DNA from: DATLWN01 sp964492895
GTDB taxonomy: Bacteria; Pseudomonadota; Zetaproteobacteria; Mariprofundales; Mariprofundaceae
DNA: 64,000 nt
NCBI GenBank assembly: GCA_964492895.1
Contig: CAZBLR010000004.1
Location: 37,490 to 101,489, forward strand
Direction: 5' to 3'
A program made the position numbers and the translations under genes. Shown piece by piece: positions 54,975 through 63,455 of the stretch. Below the pieces are notes generated by a model. The model had not been told where the DNA came from. It saw only the letters and a list, made by a program, of their open reading frames with translations, and searched no databases. The stretch's first letter is position 1, and each line of letters opens with the position of its first letter.

Positions 54975-55801
54975 ACGGCCTGCCTCAGCCAGGCATCCAC
55001 GTCCGGCAGGAAGTGGGCGAGCCCCTCCAGCACGCCGGCGCTGTAATTGCCGTTCATGCCCAGATACCCGCCCCCGGCCAGGTACAGGGTGGCCGCCGTG
55101 CCGCCGCGCGCGGCGTCGCGCACGTCATCGCTCGCATTGGCCACCAGCACGGCATGGATGGGACTCAGCAAGACATCCAGGTCGTTGCCGCTGTCGCCGG
55201 CAAACACCGTGTTGCCATCATCGAAGCCGTTGCGTTCCATCATGAACTCGATGGCGTGCCGCTTGTTGGCGCCGACCGGCAGGATGTCCAGCAGCCCGAC
55301 GCCAGCCTGTTCGTCCTCGCTCCAGATCAGGTTGGCGCGAATCCCCGAGTCTTTCAGGATGCCGTCGATCCGGGCCATGAGCCCCGGCGCATCGGCCGAC
55401 AGCGGCACGTAGAAGCTGAGTTTGTGCCGGTTCTGCTTCTCCGGCTCCTGCAACGTCAGTTCGGGCATGTCCGGCAGCAACCGATACAGGTCGTCCGCGC
55501 CCATATCCGCCCAGTCCGGGTCGATCTCCCGGCTCCAGTCGTCCCACTGGCGCCAGTCCCCGTCTTCCACCTCGAAGATCGTCGAGCCGACGTCGGCGAT
55601 GACGAAGTCCGGCACCGGCAGCCGGTATTCCCGGATGGCCTGTTCGACCAGGGCCCGGTGCCGGCCCGTCACATAGGCGATCGTCGCCTCGGGCCGGGCG
55701 GCCAGGCGCGCGAACAGCGGCCGGGCCGCGGCCGATTCCGGCGCCGCCCCGTTGGGGATCAGGGTCCGGTCCAAGTCGGTGCAAAGCAGGAAGCGCCGCA
55801 C
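54971..55801 (-). CDS. spp: Sucrose-phosphate phosphatase
   Basis: This HAD-family enzyme removes phosphate from sucrose-6-phosphate. The 276-residue protein has motif I as LLCTDLDRTLIP, the serine/threonine motif in AYVTGRH, and the late acidic motif VFAGDSGNDLDVLL. The cap region contains NRHKLSFYVPL, typical of the S6PP group. It starts three bases after the sps stop. sps also carries a HAD domain, so this gene probably supplies the working phosphatase. Confidence 0.92.
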   Translation of the reverse strand: MRRFLLCTDLDRTLIPNGAAPESAAARPLFARLAARPEATIAYVTGRHRALVEQAIREYRLPVPDFVIADVGSTIFEVEDGDWRQWDDWSREIDPDWADMGADDLYRLLPDMPELTLQEPEKQNRHKLSFYVPLSADAPGLMARIDGILKDSGIRANLIWSEDEQAGVGLLDILPVGANKRHAIEFMMERNGFDDGNTVFAGDSGNDLDVLLSPIHAVLVANASDDVRDAARGGTAATLYLAGGGYLGMNGNYSAGVLEGLAHFLPDVDAWLRQAV

Positions 55802-55804
55802 GGC

Positions 55805-57970
55805 CTAGGCCGCCTTCTTGGTATCGAAGAACCCGTAATGGTCGATGGCCTCGATGATGCCGGCGGCATAGCCCTGCTGGGCGAAGTAGATGCGCTCGAT
55901 GTCGGCCATCGACAGCTCCTCGTGATGGCGGTTGGCGACGACCACCGCCATGGTGTTGCCGCGCATCATGTCCTCATCGGCCCCGGAGCCGCCGGCGGCG
56001 AGGATGTTCTCCAGCGGGATGTCCAGCTGCTCGGCGCACCAGCGCAGGGCCAGTCCCTTCGAGGCGCGGATGGGGATGATGTCCAGGAACTGCCCGAACG
56101 AGAAGAACACGTTCACGGTCTGGTCGTGCTGCAGCAGGTACTGGCGGATGGCCTGGATATCCGGGGCGATCGCCGGATCGATGTAATAGCTGATCTTGAA
56201 GGCCCCCTGGTGCACCTTCTCCTGGCGCTGCAGCCCCGGCAACTCGTCCAGGATCTCGCGCACCAGCCCGGGGCTCCACAGGTGGTTGATGTGCCGGGCC
56301 CAGGCCATGTCCTTGGCCAGGTTCGGGGCGTAATGGATCTCGGTGCCGAGACTGGAAATCAACACGTCCGGTTGCGGGATCCGGTATTGGCGCAGCACCG
56401 ACAGGGCGGAATCGATGCGCCTGCCGGTGGCGATGCCGAAGCTCACTTCCTTCTGGTGCTGCCGCATCAGCTGCAGGAACGCCTCCAGCGCCTGTCTGTC
56501 CCCCAGAAGGTTCTGGTCGAGATCGGTAAACAGCGCCCGGCTGCGATACAGGCCGGGGCGGCGCGGCAGGCTCATGCGCTGCAGCGGTTCGGTCTGCTCG
56601 ATGACCGGCCGGATCACGTCGAGGTATTTCTCGGCATGCGCCTGCCACGAATAATGCCGGCGCACGCCCTTGATGCCGTTATCGGCGAATCGGCGCCATG
56701 CCTTCATGTCGGCGAGCACGCCGAGCAGGGTGGCGGCCATGGCCTCGCGGTCCAGCGGATCGATCAGATGGCCGTTGTGGCAGTTGCCGATGATGTCGAT
56801 CGGACCGCCGTCCTCGGTGGCCACGAGCGGCAAGCCGCAGGCGGCGGCCTCGATCAGCGTCAGCCCGAACGGCTCGGTCAGGGCGGGGTTGATGAACACG
56901 CCTCCCGACAAGGCGGCCAGCCGGTACAACAGGGAGACGTCGTCCGGCTGATGGTGCTTGGGATAGGCCACCTTGCCGTAGAGGTCGAACTGGTCGATGG
57001 CCAGCAGGACCGCGTTCAGCACCTCCTGCGCCCCGCTCTCCATATCGCGGATGTCGTCGCGGTTGCCGGCGACGATCACCAGGTTGGCCGCCTGCTGCAG
57101 GCGCGGCGACTGCCCATAGGCCTCGATCAGGGCGATGATGTTCTTGCGCGGGTCCGGCCGGGACAGGGCCAGGATCATCGGCTTGTCGGGCGCGTGCAGG
57201 AAGCGGCCCAGTTCCCGGGCGATCGCGCTCTCCTGCTCATCGCCGTCGGGGGGATGGAACCTGCCGAGATCGGTGCCGGGAGGGATCACCCGCATCTTGT
57301 CCGGCTGATAGCAGTCGTAAAGGCCGTACTGTTCCTCGATCTCCTGATGCGTGCTGGTGATCACGCGCGCCGCCACGCCCAGCGTCGTCTCCTCGGCCTC
57401 GATGCGGCGGGACATGGTGTAGGTGGTCTCGATCGCCTCGCGCTTGACGCCGCTGGCCAGCAACTGCTTGCGCTTGCTGCGGCCGAGCGAATGCCCGGTA
57501 TGCACGAGGGGGATGCCGAGCTGGTGCGACAGCCGCGTGCCGACATGGCCGGCATCGGCGTAATGGCTGTGGATGATCTGCGGCAGGTTCGGCTCGGCGT
57601 GCAGGAAGGCCAGCGCATTGTCCGAGAAGCTCTCCAGGTAGTCCCAGAGCTCCTCCTTCGGGATGTAGCGTTCCTCGCCGCAGTCGATGCGCACGATGCG
57701 CGCCTTCGCGGACAGGGGCTCGATGGCCCTGGCGTAGTCGTCGCTGACCTTCGGGTCGACCACCCGCCGGGTCAGCAGGTCGACCTGGGCGATCTCGGGG
57801 CGCTCGCCCAGGGCCCGGGCCAGTTCGACCACGTACTTGGTCTGGCCGCCGGTGTCGGCATCCCGGCCCAGTTCGAGATCGTGACCGCGGATCAGTCCGT
57901 GGACACTGATCAGGACGATGTAGTATCCGGCCGAACCCTCACCCATCGTCATCAGCAACGGTTCGGGCAT
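55805..57970 (-). CDS. sps: Sucrose-phosphate synthase
   Basis: SPS joins a nucleotide-glucose and fructose-6-phosphate to give sucrose-6-phosphate. The 721-residue protein has a GT4 glycosyltransferase domain in residues about 15-480: ISVHGLIRGHDLELGRDADTGGQTKYVVELARAL, HSHYADAGHVGTRLS, and the EX7E segment TEPFGLTLIEAAACGLPLV. A C-terminal HAD-like domain follows from about 490 (ALFTDLDQNLLG, ATGRRIDSAL, AAGGSGADEDMM). That domain has GSGADED where the working phosphatase has GDSGND. It is the first gene of the operon and is preceded by a good promoter. Confidence 0.95.
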   Translation of the reverse strand: MPEPLLMTMGEGSAGYYIVLISVHGLIRGHDLELGRDADTGGQTKYVVELARALGERPEIAQVDLLTRRVVDPKVSDDYARAIEPLSAKARIVRIDCGEERYIPKEELWDYLESFSDNALAFLHAEPNLPQIIHSHYADAGHVGTRLSHQLGIPLVHTGHSLGRSKRKQLLASGVKREAIETTYTMSRRIEAEETTLGVAARVITSTHQEIEEQYGLYDCYQPDKMRVIPPGTDLGRFHPPDGDEQESAIARELGRFLHAPDKPMILALSRPDPRKNIIALIEAYGQSPRLQQAANLVIVAGNRDDIRDMESGAQEVLNAVLLAIDQFDLYGKVAYPKHHQPDDVSLLYRLAALSGGVFINPALTEPFGLTLIEAAACGLPLVATEDGGPIDIIGNCHNGHLIDPLDREAMAATLLGVLADMKAWRRFADNGIKGVRRHYSWQAHAEKYLDVIRPVIEQTEPLQRMSLPRRPGLYRSRALFTDLDQNLLGDRQALEAFLQLMRQHQKEVSFGIATGRRIDSALSVLRQYRIPQPDVLISSLGTEIHYAPNLAKDMAWARHINHLWSPGLVREILDELPGLQRQEKVHQGAFKISYYIDPAIAPDIQAIRQYLLQHDQTVNVFFSFGQFLDIIPIRASKGLALRWCAEQLDIPLENILAAGGSGADEDMMRGNTMAVVVANRHHEELSMADIERIYFAQQGYAAGIIEAIDHYGFFDTKKAA

Positions 57971-58005
57971 CCCGGCGTTCCCGGTTCCGCATCACCATGG
58001 GCTAT

Positions 58006-58034
58006 CTTATAACCGCTTTCGCCCTGCAATTCAA
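58006..58034 (-). promoter_or_regulatory. Candidate sigma-70 promoter of the sucrose operon
   Basis: On the minus strand TTGAAT (58034-58029) and TATAAG (58011-58006) are separated by exactly 17 bases. The predicted start near 57999 leaves a leader of about 30 bases. The -35 matches 4 of 6 and the -10 matches 5 of 6 consensus positions. Confidence 0.65.
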
Positions 58035-58060
58035 AGGCTGCGGCAGGTGCCACCGCGGAC

Positions 58061-58651
58061 TCAGGCCGGTTCGGTCCCGATGGCGGCGCGCCAGAACAGC
58101 CATAAGGACGGCATCAGCAACAGGTGATAGACGGTGTTATGCGTCAGCCACTCGGCCTGCAGGTCGGGTCCCCATTGCTGGTAGGCCGAGGCGACGAATA
58201 CCAGCACCAGCCCGGCGGCCCCCGTCCCGTTGCGCCGGCGCACGAAGCCGGCCAGGGCCAGCATCACGGCGGGCAGGTAGAGCGCCATGGCCAGCCGGAA
58301 ATCGTCGTTGAACAGCAGCGCCAGCGCATAGGCAACCAGGATCAGGCGCAACAGCACCGGCCAGGTCCGAGCCTTCAGTTGCAGCAAGTCCATGCCGAAC
58401 GTGGCAAAGCCGTAGGCCGTGAACCCGGCCGCCAGCATGGTCAGCCGCCAGATCAGGCCGGATAGAGGGCCGCCGGAGGCCGACAGAAAGCCATGCCAGA
58501 TGGCACCCAGCCAGGTCCCGGCGGCAATGGAGAACATCACCAGGCGCACGGCGGAACGCCCGCCCGTGACATCGCCTTGGGTCCGCCAGCCCAGCCACAG
58601 GGCCAGCGCCCCGAGCAGCGCATCGCTGACGCTCACATCGACTTCGTGCAT
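58061..58651 (-). CDS. Integral membrane protein of unknown function
   Basis: The 196-residue protein has about seven hydrophobic helices with few charged residues, and small polar residues inside helices. A histidine in LGAIWHGFLSA and another in LTHNTVYHLLLM lie in or next to helices. I do not recognise a named family. It lies 90 bases upstream of sps on the same strand, separated from it by the sucrose promoter. Confidence 0.65.
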   Translation of the reverse strand: MHEVDVSVSDALLGALALWLGWRTQGDVTGGRSAVRLVMFSIAAGTWLGAIWHGFLSASGGPLSGLIWRLTMLAAGFTAYGFATFGMDLLQLKARTWPVLLRLILVAYALALLFNDDFRLAMALYLPAVMLALAGFVRRRNGTGAAGLVLVFVASAYQQWGPDLQAEWLTHNTVYHLLLMPSLWLFWRAAIGTEPA

Positions 58652-58727
58652 GTCCGGACGCTAGCCGGGACAAGGGATGTTTTCGACCCGTGCTGGGCCC
58701 CCCGGCGCCGCGATGCCCTCGCGAGCC

Positions 58728-59825
58728 TCAGGCGAACAGCGAGGGAAGATCCTGCGGCTGCGCGCGCAGATACTGCCGGGGCGGATGCACCTGGACCCCC
58801 AGCTTGGCGGCGGCATGCCATGGCCAGCGCGGGTCATAGAGCATGCCCCGCGCCAGGGCCACCATGTCCGCCTGCCCGGAGGCGACGATGTCCTCGGCCT
58901 GGCCGGGATCGGTGATCAGGCCGACGGCCATGGTCGGCAGCCCCGTCTCCCGGCGGATGCGCTCGGCGAACGCCGCCTGGAACCCCGGAGCCGCGGGAAT
59001 CCGCTGCGCCGGCGACAGCCCGCCGCTGGATACGTGGATGTAGTCGCAGCCCCGCTGCTTCAGCGCCTGGGCCAGCACCACGCTCTGCTCGAGATCCCAG
59101 CCCCCGTCGACCCAGTCGCTGGCCGAGATGCGGATGCCGACCGGCCGCTCGGACGGGAAGGCCGCACGCACGGCCTCGAACACCTCCAGCGGATAGCGCA
59201 GCCGGTTTTCAAGCGCGCCGCCGTAGCCATCGTCGCGCCGGTTGGACAGCGGCGACAGGAACTGGTGCAGCAGGTAGCCGTGCGCCGCATGCACCTCGAC
59301 GGCATCCAGGCCAAGCGCCCCGGCCCTGGCCGCGGCATCGGCGAAGGAAGCGCGGATGCGCGCCATCTCCGCCTCGGTCAGCGCATGCGGCATCGTGTCG
59401 CCCTCGGCGAAGGGCACGGCGGAGGGCGCCACGGTCTGCCACCCGCCCTCGCTCAGGGGGATGCAGCCGCCGCCGTTCCAGGGCACGCGCGTCGAGGCCT
59501 TGCGGCCGGCATGCGCCAGCTGGATCGCCAGCGGCATCGGCGAATAACGCCGCACGCTGTCCAGCAATCGGTCCAGGGCCCCGGCCGTGGCCTCGGACCA
59601 GAGGCCGAGATCGTCCGGCGAGATGCGCCCGGCGGGTTCGACCGCCGTCGCCTCGAGGATCAGCAGGCCGGCCCCCGACAGCGCCAGATGCCCCAGATGG
59701 ATCAGGTGCCAGTCCGTGGCCCGGCCATCGCTGGCCGAGTACTGGCACATGGGCGCGATGACGATGCGGTTCGGCAGCGTCAGCCCGTTCAGCGAGATCG
59801 GAGAAAACAGTGCGCTCTTCGTCAA
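58728..59825 (-). CDS. Old Yellow Enzyme family NADH:flavin oxidoreductase (YqjM-like)
   Basis: These FMN enzymes reduce activated alkenes. From a TTG at 59825 the protein has 365 residues. It shows IVIAPMCQYSA with the redox-tuning cysteine of the YqjM class and IQLAHAGRKAS. The FMN region is VEVHAAHGYLLHQFLSPLSNRRDDGYGG, and the C-terminal phosphate-binding part is AVGLITDPGQAE. The TTG lies eight bases after GAGGGGAG, while the in-frame GTG three codons upstream overlaps that site, so TTG is preferred. Confidence 0.9.
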   Translation of the reverse strand: MTKSALFSPISLNGLTLPNRIVIAPMCQYSASDGRATDWHLIHLGHLALSGAGLLILEATAVEPAGRISPDDLGLWSEATAGALDRLLDSVRRYSPMPLAIQLAHAGRKASTRVPWNGGGCIPLSEGGWQTVAPSAVPFAEGDTMPHALTEAEMARIRASFADAAARAGALGLDAVEVHAAHGYLLHQFLSPLSNRRDDGYGGALENRLRYPLEVFEAVRAAFPSERPVGIRISASDWVDGGWDLEQSVVLAQALKQRGCDYIHVSSGGLSPAQRIPAAPGFQAAFAERIRRETGLPTMAVGLITDPGQAEDIVASGQADMVALARGMLYDPRWPWHAAAKLGVQVHPPRQYLRAQPQDLPSLFA

Positions 59826-59907
59826 GGCATCCACTCCCCTCGGACCAGGCGTCGGAAATCCCGGTATTGTAGACGAGGCCCGGAACCCCGCGCGACCGCC
59901 CGCGGCT

Positions 59908-61290
59908 TCAGGCGCGGGCCGCCTCCGGCACGGCCTGCCCGTCCAGGTTCCTGGCGACCAGGCCGAACGCGCCCGGGTCGGCGAGCACCGGGATACGCAC
60001 GCGGTGACCACTGCCCGGCGCCTGTTGCACCTCGGCGCCCGAGCGCGCGTCCCACATGCGTTCCACCGTCAGCGTGCGGTTGCCGCCCGGCATGATCAGT
60101 TCGAGGCAGTCGCCGACGCCGAACTTGTTCTTGACCTCGATCTCCGCCGTGCCGGAGGCGGCATCGTACCCGGCGACCTCGCCGACGAAGCGCTGTGCCG
60201 TGAAGCGCGAGCTGCCCTCCAGGTAGTTCTGGTGCTCGGCGGTGTGCAGGCGCTGGTAGAAGCCGTCCGTGTAACCGCGGTTCGCCAGCGCCTCGAGGCT
60301 GGCCATCAGCGACCAGTCGAACGGGCGCCCGGCCACGGCATCATCGATGGCCTGGCGGTAGACCTGCGCCGTGCGCGCCGCATAGTAATGCGACTTCGTG
60401 CGCCCCTCGATCTTCAGCGAGTCGACGCCGATGGCCACCAGGCGCGCGACATGCTGCACGGCGCGCAGGTCCTTCGAATTCATGATGTAGGTGCCGTGCT
60501 CGTCCTCGAACACCGGCATCTGCTCGCCCGGCCGCGTCTCTTCCTCGATCAGGTAGACCTGGTCGGCCAGCGGGTGGCGCTCAAGGTTGCCGCAGTCGGA
60601 GAACGGCTCCGGTGCGGCGTTCAGGGCGCCCATGGGGATGATGTCGCCGGATACGTCCTCGTCCGCCTCCGCCACGCCGTACTTCCAGCGGCAGGTGTTG
60701 GTGCACGTGCCCTGGTTGGCGTCGCGGTGGGAGAAGTAGCCGGACAGCAGGCATCTTCCCGAATAGGCGATGCACAGCGCCCCGTGCACGAACACCTCGA
60801 GCTCCATGTCCGGGCAGCGCTGGCGGATCTCCTCGACCTCGTCCAGGGACAGCTCGCGCGACAGGATGATGCGGCTCACCCCGACCGACTGCCAGAACTT
60901 CACCGCCGCCCAGTTCATCGTGTTGGCCTGCACCGACAGGTGCACCGGCATCTCCGGCCAGGCCTCGCGCACCATCATGATCAGCCCCGGGTCGGCCATG
61001 ATCAGCGCATCCGGGCCCATGTCGATGATGGCCTGCATGTCGCGCAGGTAGGTTTTGACCTTGTTGTTGTGCGGCAACAGGTTGCTCGCGACAAAGAACT
61101 TCCGGCCCTGGGCATGCGCCTCGTCGATGCCCGTCTGCAGGTTCTCCAGCAGGAAATCGTTGTTGCGCACGCGCAGCGAGTAGCGCGGCTGGCCGGCATA
61201 GACGGCATCGGCGCCATAGGCATAGGCATAGCGCATATTGCGCAGGGTGCCTGCCGGGGCGAGCAGCTCGACGTGCTTCGGTCTCGTCAT
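59908..61290 (-). CDS. trhP: U32-family tRNA hydroxylation protein TrhP
   Basis: TrhP (formerly YegQ) takes part in making 5-hydroxyuridine at tRNA position 34. From the ATG at 61290 the protein has 460 residues. It contains VELLAPAGTLRNMRYAYAYGADAVYAGQPRYSLRVRN, the family N-terminus. The cysteine cluster is CIAYSGRCLLSGYFSHRDANQGTCTNTCRWKY, which probably binds a [4Fe-4S] centre. An ATG three codons upstream is also possible. It lies 47 bases after the ZIP transporter gene. Confidence 0.94.
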   Translation of the reverse strand: MTRPKHVELLAPAGTLRNMRYAYAYGADAVYAGQPRYSLRVRNNDFLLENLQTGIDEAHAQGRKFFVASNLLPHNNKVKTYLRDMQAIIDMGPDALIMADPGLIMMVREAWPEMPVHLSVQANTMNWAAVKFWQSVGVSRIILSRELSLDEVEEIRQRCPDMELEVFVHGALCIAYSGRCLLSGYFSHRDANQGTCTNTCRWKYGVAEADEDVSGDIIPMGALNAAPEPFSDCGNLERHPLADQVYLIEEETRPGEQMPVFEDEHGTYIMNSKDLRAVQHVARLVAIGVDSLKIEGRTKSHYYAARTAQVYRQAIDDAVAGRPFDWSLMASLEALANRGYTDGFYQRLHTAEHQNYLEGSSRFTAQRFVGEVAGYDAASGTAEIEVKNKFGVGDCLELIMPGGNRTLTVERMWDARSGAEVQQAPGSGHRVRIPVLADPGAFGLVARNLDGQAVPEAARA

Positions 61291-61338
61291 GGGCCGCATT
61301 TTGCCGTCAATCCTGAGATTTTGATACCCGCCCGGGAT

Positions 61339-62121
61339 TCAGCCCAGCGTGGCATCCAGAAACATCATGCACGCGAAGCCGGCGAACAGGCTGAACGTGG
61401 CGATATTCTCGTAGCCGCGCCGGTGCGTCTCGGGGATGATCTCATCGCTGATCACGAACAGCATGGCTCCGGCTGCGAAGGCCAGCGACAACGGCATGAA
61501 CGGGCCGGCGACCGACACCGCCAGCCCGCCGACCAGGCCGCCCATGGGCTCCACCAGTCCGGTCAGGGCGCCGACGAGGAAGGCCCGGAAGCGCGAATAG
61601 CCGATGGCGATCAAGGACACGGACACGGCCAGCCCCTCGGGGATGTTCTGGATGCCGATGCCGGTGGCCAGCGTCGTACCGTTACCGATATCGCCGCCGG
61701 CGAAGCCGGTGCCGACCGCCATGCCCTCCGGGAAGTTGTGCAGGGTGATGGCGATGACGAACAGCCAGATGCGCTTCAGCGTCTTCGCGTCCGGCCCCTC
61801 GTGGCCGCCATGGAAATGCTCGTGCGGCAGGTAGCGGTTCAGCAGGAACAGCACCGTCGCCCCGGCCAGCAGGCCGGCGATGGCCACCATCACCGCCGCC
61901 AGGCGGCTGCCGAACAGGACCTCGCCGTCGTGCAGCGCCGGCAGCAGCAGCGAGAAGAAGGTGGCGGCCAGCATGATGCCGGCCGCAAAGCTGAGCAGCC
62001 CGTCCTCGAGGCGCTCGGACAGCCTGCGCACGAAGAACACGGCCAGCGACCCGACCGCGGTCAGGGCCCCGGCGGCCAGGCTGCCGAGGAAGGCCAGGCC
62101 CACGATGTGCATGCCACTCAT
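61339..62121 (-). CDS. ZIP-family metal transporter
   Basis: ZIP proteins bring zinc or related divalent metals into the cytoplasm. From the ATG at 62121 the protein has 260 residues and about eight helices. The metal-site signatures are ITLHNFPEGMAVG and IGIQNIPEGLAV, and the loop between helices is His-rich (PHEHFHGGHEG). This is the ZupT/GufA type. No metal-responsive site was recognised upstream, where the hemE terminator lies. Confidence 0.9.
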   Translation of the reverse strand: MSGMHIVGLAFLGSLAAGALTAVGSLAVFFVRRLSERLEDGLLSFAAGIMLAATFFSLLLPALHDGEVLFGSRLAAVMVAIAGLLAGATVLFLLNRYLPHEHFHGGHEGPDAKTLKRIWLFVIAITLHNFPEGMAVGTGFAGGDIGNGTTLATGIGIQNIPEGLAVSVSLIAIGYSRFRAFLVGALTGLVEPMGGLVGGLAVSVAGPFMPLSLAFAAGAMLFVISDEIIPETHRRGYENIATFSLFAGFACMMFLDATLG

Positions 62122-62157
62122 GCGAGTAACGTTAATGCCGTTGCACCACGGTGCGCA

Positions 62158-62186
62158 AACAAAAGGGCCGCCCGATGGGCGGCCCT
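62158..62186 (-). terminator. Rho-independent terminator of hemE
   Basis: On the minus strand AGGGCCGCCC and GGGCGGCCCT pair over ten bases around a three-base loop and are followed by TTTGTTTG. It sits about 20 bases after the hemE stop. Confidence 0.88.
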
Positions 62187-62205
62187 CAACGGTCAAACGA
62201 ATCGG

Positions 62206-63270
62206 TCAGCGATGGTAACGGACGGATTCCTCGCGCACCGCCCGGAAGAATTCGATGGCGTGCTCGGGCGGCACGTCCGGGGTGATGCCGTGGCCGAGGT
62301 TGAACACATGCCCCGGGCCATGGCCGAACCGGGCGAGGATGTCCCTGACCTCCTCGCGGATACGTTCGGGCTTCGCATAGAGCATCGTCGGATCCATATT
62401 GCCCTGCAGCGCGACCTTGTCGCCGATGCGGGCCTTGGCCACGTCGATGTCGATCGACCAGTCCAGGCCCACGACGTCGCAGCCGGTATCGGCGATGGCC
62501 TCCAGCCAGCCCATGCCGCCCTTGGTGTACAGGATCACCGGCACCTGCCGCCCCTCGTGCTCGCGCGTCAGCTGGCTGACGATGCGCTGCATGTAGTCGA
62601 GCGAGAATTCCTTGTAGTCGCGGGTGGTCAGGATGCCGCCCCAGGTGTCGAAGATCTGCACGGCCTGGGCGCCGTTGGCGATCTGCGCGTTCAGGTACGC
62701 GGCCACGGCGTCGGCCAGCTTCTCGAGCAACAGGTGCATCGTCGCCGGCTCGTTGAAGGCCATGGCCTTGACCTTGGAGAAGTTCTTGGAGCCGCCGCCC
62801 TCGACCATGTAGGTCGCCAGCGTCCACGGGGAACCGGTGAAGCCGATCAGCGGCACCCGACCGTCCAGGCCCTTGCGGATGGTGCGCACGGCGGCCATGA
62901 CGTAATCGAGCGCCTCCTCCGGATCGGGGATGGGGAGCCTCTCGACGTCGGCGCGGGAGACGATCGGCTGCGGGAACTTCGGCCCCTCACCGGTGCCGAA
63001 GGTCAGCTCCATGCCCATGGCCTCGGGCACGACCAGGATGTCGGAGAACAGGATGGCGGCGTCGGCACCGAGGATGTCGATCGGCTGCAGCGTCACCTCG
63101 CAGGCCAGTTCCGGGTTCTTGCACAGATCCAGGAAACCGCCGGCCCGGGCACGCGTGGCGCGGTATTCCGGCAGGTAGCGTCCGGCCTGGCGCATCATCC
63201 ACACCGGCGTGCGCTCCACCGGCTGCCTCAGGCAGGCGCGCAGGAACAGGTCGTTCTTCAGTTCACTCAT
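62206..63270 (-). CDS. hemE: Uroporphyrinogen decarboxylase
   Basis: HemE decarboxylates uroporphyrinogen III to coproporphyrinogen III. The 354-residue protein has the signatures PVWMMRQAGRYLPEYR near residue 22 and GFTGSPWTLATYMVEGGGSKNF in the middle, and the late NLGHGITPDVPPEH. The ATG at 63270 follows AAAGGAAATGAC. It is separate from the hemD-hemB-hemX-hemY cluster of this window. Confidence 0.97.
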   Translation of the reverse strand: MSELKNDLFLRACLRQPVERTPVWMMRQAGRYLPEYRATRARAGGFLDLCKNPELACEVTLQPIDILGADAAILFSDILVVPEAMGMELTFGTGEGPKFPQPIVSRADVERLPIPDPEEALDYVMAAVRTIRKGLDGRVPLIGFTGSPWTLATYMVEGGGSKNFSKVKAMAFNEPATMHLLLEKLADAVAAYLNAQIANGAQAVQIFDTWGGILTTRDYKEFSLDYMQRIVSQLTREHEGRQVPVILYTKGGMGWLEAIADTGCDVVGLDWSIDIDVAKARIGDKVALQGNMDPTMLYAKPERIREEVRDILARFGHGPGHVFNLGHGITPDVPPEHAIEFFRAVREESVRYHR

Positions 63271-63289
63271 GTCATTTCCTTTATGTCCC

Positions 63290-63315
63290 ACCGCAAAGGA
63301 CGCAAAGGGACGCAG
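63290..63315. repeat. Left arm of an intergenic inverted repeat
   Basis: ACCGCAAAGGACGCAAAGGG then ACGCAG. It is the inverted counterpart of 63421-63446, with about 22 of 26 positions matching. It is built from short CGCAAAGG units. Confidence 0.7.
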
Positions 63316-63364
63316 GGTAATGCAATGGTCCGGAATGTATAGCAGCCGCTGACAACCTGTGACC

Positions 63365-63379
63365 TGCCGCAATGCGGCA
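63365..63379. repeat. Short hairpin between the repeat arms
   Basis: TGCCGC and GCGGCA pair around AAT on the plus strand, near the centre of the inverted-repeat unit. No T run follows on either strand. Confidence 0.5.
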
Positions 63380-63420
63380 AGCCGTCGCCTCGGATCCGTT
63401 TCATGACCTATGGCTTATCT

Positions 63421-63446
63421 TTGCGCCCCTCTGCGTCCTCTGCGGT
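63421..63446. repeat. Right arm of the intergenic inverted repeat
   Basis: Read on the minus strand, ACCGCAGAGGACGCAGAGGG then GCGCAA. Similar CCGCAGAGGACGCAGAG repeats are familiar from intergenic regions of other proteobacterial genomes, to my recollection. With the left arm it brackets about 100 bases between thiG and hemE. Confidence 0.7.
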
Positions 63447-63455
63447 GAATCTATC

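Noticed and set aside
54947..58012. A 1021-codon open frame on the plus strand opposite spp and sps
   Set aside because: It crosses two well-supported genes and the operon promoter, has no recognisable domain and shows shadow composition.
59587..63342. A 1251-codon open frame on the plus strand
   Set aside because: It is antisense to OYE, trhP, the ZIP transporter and hemE, and has the same His/Gln-rich shadow composition. GC-rich codon bias leaves the opposite frame free of stops.
63271..63455. A riboswitch between thiG and hemE
   Set aside because: I see no TPP-box or other known aptamer core; the region is explained by the inverted repeat and a short hairpin.
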